Origin: Chlorocebus sabaeus
Taxonomy: Eukaryota > Chordata > Mammalia > Primates > Cercopithecidae
Assembly: GCF_047675955.1 (NCBI RefSeq)
Contig: NC_132913.1
Coordinates: 74,147,236-74,211,235, forward strand
Length of the DNA stretch: 64,000 nucleotides
Direction: 5' to 3'
In this document: positions 13,301 through 23,600 of the stretch, piece by piece
How positions within the stretch are numbered: position 1 is the stretch's first letter
How the letters are laid out: each line of letters begins with the position of its first letter
Notes under the pieces: model-generated
Seen by the model: the letters and a program-made list of their open reading frames with translations, nothing else
The model's database searches: none
What the model was told of the DNA's origin: nothing
Translations under genes and position numbers: made by a program

Positions 13301-14305
13301 ATATTATATATTTGCACTTTTGACCTAGGACTATGTCAACTCTCCTGTCCTCCAAATTATTTGAACATCTTGCAGAAGAGTACATTGATTTACTGCATCA
13401 ATGCTGTTATGTTAATTGGGCCAGATGGGCAAGAAGTTGTTATCATAATCCTCGTTAAGACACAAGTGCTCTATGGAATGGAAGATAAACCCTACAAAGA
13501 TTCAGGGGCCTTCACATTATTAAAATTATAGGGTTCCTATGAACGGGGACATGCCAGAATATTCATTGTCAAACAAAAGACAACTGATCACATCTTTTAC
13601 TTCTCACCACACACACACACAAAAGTTCAACATCTTTGAGTTATATGGGTGGCATATTGCATTATTCTACACATGGGATTACTGCTGTGGCCCATATGCT
13701 GGATAATACCAATGGCTGTCAGATTTGGGGGGACCCAGAACAGGAAAAACTTGGCTAGGCTGCAAGTCTAGACAGTGGTATAAGCAGTTCTACTGCCTGG
13801 GCCATGCAACCTGGTAGACTCTATGGTATTAGAGGTATTGGTGGTAGGTAAAGATGACCTTTGGAGCTTCTGGAAAGCCCAATATGGGGAATCACATGTA
13901 TGTACCTGAAGTTTTGGAACAAGGCCATGCAATATACCTTTGAAAAACAACTCATGGCATGCCCTGGTGGAGATGGGGCACCTGACCATGGGATACCAAT
14001 TGATTGATTATCTGCAAATGCCCGTCAGCAACTGGGGTCTGTCAGATAGATCCATTGCCTCACAGAGCTGGCAGCAATCCATCATAATACAGAATTGGTA
14101 AGTCCAGATGTGAACATGAACAATCTCAGAAGTTAAGATGCTTGAGCAGAGAGCCCAGACTCCCACGTAATCCACCAGTGTTGGACACTGCCCCTTCTTT
14201 GGCTCATATCTACAACAAGCTTACATAGAAAGAAAAGACTTGGGCTTGGTTTCTGGATGGGTCATCTGGGTATGTGGGTGCAATCTGAAAATGGATGGCA
14301 ACTGC
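10396..14305 (+). mobile_element. Degenerate endogenous retrovirus interior (pol remnant)
   Basis: From about 13080 to 14300 the plus strand reads, through many stops and frameshifts, as a retroviral pol protein. A reverse-transcriptase palm-like stretch lies near 13080-13200. A decayed catalytic box at about 13380 reads Y-I-D-L in place of the usual Y-x-D-D. A connection-domain stretch follows at 13480-13600. An RNase H start with W-F-L-D-G-S lies at 14247-14264. The segment 10396-13080 may be leader, gag and protease but is too decayed to confirm. No integrase or env is seen before the right-hand repeat. It is an ancient, inactive copy; the class (ERV1 or ERVL) is undecided. Confidence 0.65.
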
Positions 14306-14540
14306 CATTGGTCAGATTTAGTCCCCAAATCTGCCTAACTCCAATGATGCTGGAAAGTGTAGTTTCTCAAATGTCTGGAAAGGAGCCAGACATTATTGGT
14401 GAGCACAAGTAACACCTAACACAAAAAGCATTTTTAGACTTGCTTTTCTTCTTTTCCTTACTGATCACCTTCTAAATGTTTCTTTAATTTGTCGAATATT
14501 CTCTATCTCTCCTTATGGTAGATGGGAGACGCATTGCCCA
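14306..14540 (+). repeat. Direct repeat copy 2, possible 3' LTR part
   Basis: Partner of 10143-10395, offset by about 4.16 kb, in the same orientation. Pol-like text runs almost directly into its left edge, so the 3' part of the provirus appears deleted. Confidence 0.62.
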
Positions 14541-15202
14541 GACTGACCTTAAAAGACAGTGGCGAGAAAAAATTTTTCCAATGGACAACTTTTGGCAGTG
14601 CCTTCTCCCATATGTTCATCCACATGGCTTTACCCTAGACTTACTTGCCTACAATATTTCAATTTCTCCTCTTCTAGGCTCTAAACCACCCTGTCATATT
14701 ATTCATCACTGCCCAGAAGTATGTTTTATGCTGATCTCAGTCCATTTCCTCTTCCTCACAAATAAGATAAATTTTATTCTTAGAAATCAGACAGGTTTTG
14801 TGCAATTTATTTTGCCTAATTAAAAAACTGAAAAATTATTTAACTTCTCCTTGTTGAGTCACCTAATTTACAACCCCAACTCTGAGCAAAGCTTGCTTAT
14901 GTGGTCAAGGAATCATTACTGTATTAGCTAATTTCTACTCTCCTTTTATAATCATGAATATTTGGTATATTGTATATTACTGCAACAATAAAATTAAAAT
15001 TAAAATTGCTAAATATTCATTAACCAGTTTGACTAGTGCAAGAATAGTATCCATATTATATCTTTCTCATAACTAAAACATGAATTTTATGGCATTATCT
15101 CAACTAGCATTCCAACTTTTTTACTGTTGATAGTCCTATATCTATTTTTTTTTCTAAAAGATTGTCTATCTTTTTTGAAGGGTTCTTTTAAAAAGAAGAG
15201 TG
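14541..15202. other. Non-coding DNA
   Basis: AT-rich, no gene or named repeat recognised. The first part may still be ERV flank. Confidence 0.5.
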
Positions 15203-16170
15203 AAAAATAAGCAATGGGGAAAGGATTCCCTATCTAATAAATGGGGCTGGGAGAACTAGATAGCAATATGCAAAAAATTGAAGCTGGACCCTTTCCTTAC
15301 ACCTTCTACAAAAGTTAACTCAAGATGGATTAAATACTTAAACATAAAACCTAAAACCATAAAAACCCTAGAAGAAACCCTAGGCAATACCATTCAGGAC
15401 ATAGGCATGGACAGCGATTTAATAATGAAAACACTGAAAGCAACTGCAACAAAAGCAAAAATTGACAAATGGGATGTAATTAAACTAAAGAGCTTCTGCA
15501 CAGCAAAAGCAACTATCATCAGAGTGAACAGACAAACTATAGAATGGGAGAAAATTTTTGCAATCTATCTATCTGATAAAGGTCTAATATCTAGAGTCTA
15601 CAAAGAACTTAAAACAAATTTACAAGAAGAAAACAATCCCATTAAATGTTGGCAAAGGACACGAACAGATACTTCTCAAAAGAAGACATTCATGTGGCTG
15701 ACACATATGAAAGAAAGCTCAACATCACTGATCATTAGAGAAATGCAAATCATAACTACGATGAGATACCATCTCATGCCAGTCAGAATGATGATTATTA
15801 AAAGGTCAGGAAACAACAGATGCTGGCGAGGTTGTGGAGAAAAGGAAATGCTTTTACACTGTTGGTAAGAGTGTAAATTAGTTCAACCATTGTGAGATAT
15901 TGTGGCGATTCCTCAAAGATCTAGAAGCAAAAATACCATTTAACTCAGCAATTCCATTACTGGGTATATATGCAAAGGAATATAAATAATTCTATTATAA
16001 AGATACATGCACATGAATGTTCATTGCGCACTATTCACAACGGCAATTGGTTGATTTCAGAATCAACTCAAATGCCCATCAATGATAGACTGGATAAAGA
16101 AAATGTGGTACATATACATCATAGAATACTATGCAGCCATAAAAAGGAATGAGATCATGTCCTTTGCAGG
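15203..16170 (+). mobile_element. L1 ORF2 fragment, truncated at both ends
   Basis: Matches the C-terminal third of L1 ORF2, parallel to 6450-7660 of the full L1 in this window (for example AAAGGATTCCCTAT, then CACTGTTGGTAAGAGTGTAA). An open piece of 196 codons (15278-15868) survives. It stops at about 16170 inside ORF2 without a 3' UTR or A tail, so later deletion or rearrangement is likely. Confidence 0.9.
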
Positions 16171-16939
16171 GGATATTTTTTCCTTGTGACAGATAATACA
16201 AATCAATATAGCATCAATAATTTTAAAAACATTTGAAAAGAAACTGAGCCATATAATTTAAAATAAAAATCTAAGGGTTATATTTTTTCAAATGAACATT
16301 TTGAAACAATGGTTACTTTGAAAATAGAGCAGATTTACAATTACAGATCCTTCAATAATAGTGATTGTATTGGAAGTACTTATATAAGTTTCTTGAAAAT
16401 AAAACGGTAAGACCATTATAAATGTGACATAGCTGATAGCATTTCATTTTATTTTCATTTCATGTATAAGAAAACTCCTTTATGGAGTTTTTTAAGTTTT
16501 TTTTTTTTTTTTAATCAGTTTGTGGTAATTACTAGTGCAAGAAAAATGCAAAAAATACAGAAGTACCGGGAAGTAATCCCTGCGTGTTATGTGCTACCAT
16601 AAAAAATATTTGAAAACAGTGACTCAAAGTAGGAAAACTCTATTTCCTTAATTTAAGTAAAACATTTCTAACATCAGAATAAAATAAGACAAAGGCTCTA
16701 AAAATTATTCATTATTTATAACATCCGGAATATACTCATGAAGACTTAATGCTATAAGTCGTATAAGTAATAGAATCATTTCCTTTAAGTGTAGTGAGCT
16801 GTTTATAGGTAAGTAGTCAAATTCCAAGAGATAATTTTATATACATTTGTCAAGACTATATGTGCTTTTTATGTTCTATATAAAACATTTTTTATGCTCA
16901 ACATTCAAATATTTTCTAATAGTAAATAAAAATACTTTC
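16171..16939 (-). other. ZSWIM2: ZSWIM2 3' UTR and downstream flank
   Basis: AT-rich DNA between the stop codon and an L1 fragment, without an ORF of interest or a recognisable repeat apart from a T run at about 16498-16513. The part nearest the stop is presumably 3' UTR; its far end is uncertain. Confidence 0.5.
16448..16453 (-). terminator. ZSWIM2: Candidate ZSWIM2 polyadenylation signal AATAAA
   Basis: On the minus strand AATAAA occurs about 490 nt after the stop codon. It is the first exact hexamer I found downstream; ATAAAA variants lie closer, near 16870-16890. A normal 3' UTR length would fit, but nothing in the sequence proves use of this site. Confidence 0.35.
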
Positions 16940-17746
16940 TCACAATTGAACTCCTTCTATTGTTAAAGATAGCTCAGTACCTTTTGTATTTACAGAGTGA
17001 GACACAGGCTGTCTTGACAGATGACTACATTTGCGTGTAATTTCCCCCATACAGTTATTATACCTTTTAGACAAACTAAGTTTAGCTGTGCTCCAATTGA
17101 CAATAAGATTGAAATCCTCTGAAAGTAAAGTTGATCTCTTATTGTCCTCTCTTATTTTAGTGCCAGGAGTCTTCTTTAGGTTGTGGTTATTACATGTACA
17201 GCCTTTAGTCATCCGGCTTTGACTAGTGTGGTATTTTCCACGGATGCATGGACTTTCCATTGCAGTGGGACATACGATATTCTTATGAACAATAGGGGGA
17301 AGAAATGTTTGAGATGGTATTTTCCCAAATGATACCATGGGTAAATCTTGAAGATATCTGGGAAAATGTTGGCTAATTTTATATTCATAGGTTAATTTTC
17401 TTGAATTTGAATTGTCTAATTGGATAGAGCATAAATTGTCTATTGGTATATTCTCACAGGCATCTTTTGGGCTTTGAGGTGTATTCAATTTATCAAAATT
17501 ACACTGAGGTATGCTAGGTAAAATTCCAAGTCTATTTTGTTTTAAGACTAATCCAGTACCAGGAATAAAAAGATCTGGTTCTTTCTGCTTTGATAGATGA
17601 ATGATGTCTCTGTTTGAAACAGATTGATGTGCTCGTCCATTCACTGCTGAATTTTTCCAAGTTAAAGGGTTATATATAACTTGTCCATCAATAGGGCATG
17701 AATTGCACTTGTGGAATAGCCAATTGTCAATACATTTCCTGTGAAA
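16940..17746 (-). CDS. ZSWIM2: ZSWIM2 coding exon 9, rest of RING-H2 and C-terminal tail (aa 366-633)
   Basis: 807 bp after acceptor TTTAAAG. It opens with F-H367-R-K-C370 and C379-N-S-C382-P, completing a C3H2C3 RING-H2 finger. The next 240 or so residues are rich in Ser, Asn, Thr and Lys, with no known domain and probably disordered. The frame stays open to TGA at 16942-16940. The long final exon fits a last coding exon. Confidence 0.95.
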   Translation of the reverse strand, partial: FHRKCIDNWLFHKCNSCPIDGQVIYNPLTWKNSAVNGRAHQSVSNRDIIHLSKQKEPDLFIPGTGLVLKQNRLGILPSIPQCNFDKLNTPQSPKDACENIPIDNLCSIQLDNSNSRKLTYEYKISQHFPRYLQDLPMVSFGKIPSQTFLPPIVHKNIVCPTAMESPCIRGKYHTSQSRMTKGCTCNNHNLKKTPGTKIREDNKRSTLLSEDFNLIVNWSTAKLSLSKRYNNCMGEITRKCSHLSRQPVSHSVNTKGTELSLTIEGVQL

Positions 17747-20586
17747 CTTTAAAAAAAGATAAGCTAATCAGAACTATACTAATCTTGTTTATAATATTAT
17801 TCAAGTAAATTTCCCCCAGTTTCAAAATTGTATGATTAAAAATATTTAGCAAAATTGAAAAATAATTATTTATCAAGTTTCATGAAAATATTTTGAAGAA
17901 GTTCACTTCTATATATAACTGATGTAGGGACTGATTTCCATTTTCTATATTAAAATGCAAAGACTTTTATGGATAGCACTCATAATTTTGTTAAACATTC
18001 TCTAAAGCTATTAATTTCACTGCTAATTATTTCTAATGAAAATTATTTTAAAAGTCATAACCAACTGGGGTTGAAAGTGGATCTGATAACAGTAAAATAT
18101 AAAATAACAAATTAAATTTTTGGAAATAAAACAATTAGCCATTTTAAGTAAGGATGACTCTAAAGCTTTACTACTGAAGCTTTGTTTATTTACTGAAGCA
18201 ACTTTATTTCAGAAAAAATGTTGGTTATCAACCACTTTATAGTTGCTTATCAATTTATATAGTGATCAAGTAGTATTATGCTGATTCCAGTGAGTTCATA
18301 TGAAATAATAATTGTCAACTTAGGCATTTCTGTTTCATCTTAAGACTCATAAAAATACATAGCAAAATAGTAGTATTCTATAACCTTTTTCTTTCTACAG
18401 ATAGCTAAAGTAGATAAAGGAATCTAACTTAAAGTACCATTTTATCTTTCCTAGATAGTATATACAGAAATGAGTACTAATCAGTATAAACACATCTTCA
18501 GGGAGAAAGCTGCCTTCTCAATAGTCTCTGTGGCAGTTCTTTCTATATGTGCTGTGCAATGTGAACACCTCTGTACAGAGTACAACTCAAAAGTAAAAGG
18601 ACAGACTTAAATTGTCACTTCATTTGTGAAAATTGACCCTACAGGGAAAGTAAAACTAAAATGATGTGACTTTTACCTTGTGAGTACATGGTAGCAATCT
18701 TGTATGTTGACCAAGATGAAATGCCTTCAAACAAAGTAGACACTGGTAGCCTGGAGCAAGAAGCTTACTATTCTTAGTAATCAGTTGGAGAGGCAGTGAT
18801 CTTACAACGTGTTTTGGTGTGTAAACTTGGCTGAATGAGAAGAAGAAGAGACATGAGTGTTTACATGTTATTATAGATCAGGAAGTGATCAATAGCACAG
18901 GGTAGGTAAGTAGTCTCTATATAAATAATGCAATGAACCCTAGGTTTTCTTGAACTAAAGATAATTAATCTCATATATTATAGAGTTAAAAACTCTATTT
19001 TATTGATCCTGAACAATATGGATCCAACTTCATAAAGAACAAAGATTTTGGCCAAGCGCAGTGGCTCACACCTGTAATCCCAGCACTTTGGGAGACTGAG
19101 GTGGGTGCATTACCTGAGGTCAGGAGTTTGAGACCAGCCTGGCCAACATGGCGAAACCCCATTTCTAATAAAAATACAGAAAAATTAGCCAGGCATGGTG
19201 GTGGGTGCCTGTAATCCCAGCTAGTCAAGAGGCTGTGGCAGGAGTATCCCTTAGACCCAGGAGGTGGAAGTTGCAGTGAGCCGAGATCACGCCACTGTAC
19301 TCCAGCCTGGACGACATAGTGATACTTCACCTCAAAAAAAAAAAAAAAAAAAAAAGTTTTAAGTAGTCGTATCAAATAAAAATGCTAACCCAAAATTTTT
19401 GAGTTTGAGTTGCACTTTAAGGTCAATAAAATCAGACCATATACTCAAATTATAATATTTTAGTCTGAGTCAACACTTAGGCAACTGTTTAGAAAAATAC
19501 AACCCAATTCACTCTGTCTTCTGGTAGGAAGTGAAGTGTATAGTAAGCCACATTAAATATTCCAGGCTACTATAATAAATTGGTAGATCATAAGAGATAA
19601 TGAAATTTGTTTTCGTTTGGTGTATATTCTTATCACTTCAATATTGTTAGACTCTGTTAATTTAACTCTAAAAGTACCAACTCCATTTTTTGTACCAAAA
19701 ATACTGACTGACATAACTAAGATGATATACTATGAATTAACTGCTATTTGATGCCATTGCAACTGGTAAAACAGATACAACAAATCTTTAACAGAAAAAA
19801 AAAGTTTGGTTAAAAGGTCAGATATGTTCCTGTCATTCAAAAGTCGTTCAGAACAAAGTTCAAATATATTCTTCAGAAAAGTTTGTACTTCTCATTACTC
19901 TGCAGATATATCCCCATCATATTATAGAAATTGCTCTTACCAGGGTCATCTAATTTCAATGAAAATGTATATTTTTAGTACTCTTTTAAGGTTGTTACCT
20001 ACTGTTTCTTATCCTGAAATTCTCTTTATTTATTCCATTTTCTCTGCCTAAAATGTCCTTCTTCCCCTAATGTTCTTCTTCTGAACTCCCTGTCCCCCAA
20101 TATCTCCTAAGTCCAACCATTAGTTATACAATTTAGCATTCTAACAGGATGAAGTATGATACCTGTGCAGGGAAAATGGAGTTGCAAAGCCTTTGTGTAG
20201 GCTCATTTGATGCCCCACAAGAGCTCTAGTCTCCAATGTGTGTGCAGTACCCATGGGCATGGGCTATATATCAGTTGAAGTTTGGATAGAAACTTACATA
20301 TACGTGTGTATGTGCACGTGTGTGGGGGTATGGGTGTATATACACACACACACACATATATATATTTAGTGAGAACAAGCACATTTTTTGTTTAGTTGAT
20401 TCACTGAAAGTATTTTTAGTTTCTATTTAATCCCATCCTTTAAAAGTTGTCTCTTTTCTATGTGTTTCATAATGTACACAATCTCTTAATATTATACAAC
20501 AGGCTACTCCTTTCCCTTCCCTCCCTTCCCTTCCTTTCCCTTCCCTTCCCTTCCCTTCCCTTCCCTTCCCTTCCCTTCCCTTCCTT

Positions 20587-20676
<90 letters not shown>

Positions 20677-23600
20677 TCATTTTTTGAGATAGAGTCTCAC
20701 TCTGTTGCCTAGGTTGGAGTACAGTGTTGCCATTTCATCTCACTGCAACCTCTGGCTCTCAGGTTCAAGCAATTCTCCTGCCTCAGCCTCCCGAGTAGCT
20801 GGGATTACAGGTATGTGCCACAACTCCCCACTATTTTTTTTTTTTTTTTTGTATTTTTTTAGTAGAGACATGGTTTCACCATGTTGTCCAGGGTGGTCTT
20901 GAACTCCTGACCTCAGGTGATCCACCTGCTTTGGTCTACCAAAGTGCTGGGATTACAGGCTTGAGCCACGGCGCCCAGCCTAAATTTTCTGTAATTGAAC
21001 AGGACTACTGCAAAAGGTCTGGAGACCTCTCCACTAATAATGTTCTGAATCAATGTTCTGAAATAAAACCAATCTGCTCAGCACTCTTCTTCCAACAGGG
21101 TGAAGTAGAGGGTAGAAAGAGGGAGAATGAAGCAAAGAAATTGGCCTTTTCCCCTAGAGGCCAATTATCTCAAAGGCAAATTTCAAATATATTTGAATCT
21201 GCTTTTATTTAAACATAACTGATGTCAGTTTCAATTTTACATTTACGTCGATAATTATTTGATTACTGAGGAAACCACTGTATCCCTAGTATCTAGTATA
21301 GTTTCTGGTCAAATTAAAAATAATAGATAACATTATTTGAATATTTATTGTGTGTATTAACTCATTTCATACTCAAAAAATTCCTACAAGGTTGGTTTTA
21401 ACAATTACTCCCATTTTAAAGATGAGGAAAATGTGGCAGATAGAAGTGAAGTAACTAGTCCACAAGTCACATAGACAATGTGTGGTTGAATTATGATTGG
21501 ATTCAAGCAGTCTGACTCTACAGCCTTGCTCTTCAATTGGATGGTATAATGCCACCTAGTATCTAAATGCTTAATCGTAATTAAATAATAAATAAGAGAA
21601 TAAATACAACCTATTCAAATTGAAAAGTTATTCAAAGATTCGGTCATACAAGAAATATAAATTTTACTGGGAACCTCACTCTTGCTTTTCTTGAAAATGT
21701 GACATCTTTTCTTCTATCTCATTTTTAGTATCTATGTATTTTACAGCTTCATCTGTTCTTTTTTCTAGTAATCTCCATTTTTGGTTTCTTTTCTGTAATA
21801 GGTGAAAAGTAAATGTTACTTTGCAAAGTCATGGATATTTTCATTTTGTGGATAAAAATTAGTAGGTTGCATATCAATGTGAATAATACACAATTTTTTT
21901 TTTTTTTGAGACGGAGTCTTACTCTGTTGCCCAGGCTGGAGTGCAGTGGCACATTCTCGGCTCACTGCAAGCTCTACCCCCTGGGTTCATGCCATTCTCC
22001 TGTCTCAGCCTCCTGAGTAGCTGGGACTACAGGCGCCCACCACCACGCCTGGCTAAGATCCGCCCACCTCGGCCTCCCAAAGTGCTGGGATTACAGGTGT
22101 GAGCCACCACGCCCGGCCAATACACAATATTTTTAAGCATATATATTGTTTTTCAACACGTTAAAGTATTTACAAATTGTGAGTGAGTCTCATACACTAT
22201 TGCACAGCTACTATAATGGCATTACTTTTTAAGGTAAAAAATAACAATAATTGTGTATGTTTTATTTTATCCTGTCTGGTAAGTAGAAAGTAGTAGTATT
22301 ATTCAACATCAGGAGATACTTTTAAAGTGTACGATTTAAATTATCCCAGTAAAATTCCATGTTTCATTATTGTTTATGTAAGGAAATTTAAGAGAAAATC
22401 ATAAATGTTTTGACTTTTCATTATAAGACAATTTGTAATGTTGACAGCTCTTTAAAAACTAATATTCAAGTTTGATGGCTATATTTTCTGTTCTGAAAAT
22501 TTATTCATAATGTCATCAGATGTTTCTTATCATGTTAGATTTTATAAATTACCAGTGTAAGAACTGGTTGCTTTGTGCATCCTTATGAAAAAGAGTTCTC
22601 CTAAAAATATAGCTTTAGGTTTGTATTAAAAACCAATCAGCTCTGTTCCACAGTGTTATGTTATTCTTCTTATTCTTAGACTGACTTAGCTCTACAACAG
22701 GACAAATAGAAACACCATATTAGATTCAAGATGGATACTGTACCTCACGAAATGTAAACGTGTGGGAAAGATGGCAGCAGCTATCAAAACATTCCTGGCA
22801 TAAGTGATATTCTATGCACTCGGTACACCTAAAAATACAAAACATCAAAACACGCAAGAAAAAACATCCTATTATTGTGATGGTTTTGGGTGAAAAATTC
22901 AGACCAAAACTTCCCGGGAACAATTCAAACATGACAAGGATCATCTCAAGTCACACTGTGTATTAGTTTCCTGTTACTGCTGTAAAAATTTGCTACAAAC
23001 TTAGCTTAAACTGCACAAATGTATTATCTTACTCTTCCATAGAAGTCTGAGATGAGTTTCAGCGTGCTAAAACCAATGGGTTGGCAGGGCTGTGTTACTT
23101 TTAGGGGGCTTTAGGGGAGAATCTATTTCCTTGCTCTTTTTAGGGGGCTTTAGGGGAGAATCTATTTCCTTGCTCTTTCTATCTTCTAGAGCAGGGGTCC
23201 CCAACCCCAGGCGCTGACCTGGTCTGTGGCCTGTTTGGAACCGGGACATACAGCAGGAGGTGAATTGTGGGAGAGCAAATCTCCACCTTCTGTCAGATCA
23301 GCGGTGGCATCAGATTCTCATAGGAGTGTGAACCCTATTGTGAACTGCGCACATGAGAGATCTAGGTTGTGTGCTCCTTATGAAAATCTAGTACCTGATG
23401 GTCTGAGGTGGAACAGTCTCATCCTGAAACCATCCCCCAATAACCCCTGTGGAAAAACTGTCTTCCACAAAACTGGTCGCTGGTGCCAAAATGTTTGAGG
23501 ACTGCTGTTCTAGAGGCTGCCTACATTTATTAGCTTGTGACCATTTCAAAACAAACAAAGTAGCATCTCTCCGCCTTTCTTCCACAATCACATTTCCCTC

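Noticed and set aside
16940..17644. 234-codon frame as a separate gene
   Set aside because: It is the last part of ZSWIM2 exon 9; the frame continues to the acceptor at 17746 and joins exon 8 in phase.
18995..19375. 126-codon open frame on the minus strand
   Set aside because: It is the reverse reading of an Alu, a frequent source of false ORFs. No exon join to ZSWIM2 is needed here.
20447..20692. 81-codon Ser/Leu/Phe-rich frame
   Set aside because: Translation of the CCCTT/CTTT microsatellite.
22726..22944. 72-codon frame as an independent small zinc protein
   Set aside because: Its Cys-rich second half is ZSWIM2 exon 6 with acceptor and donor; the rest is intron.
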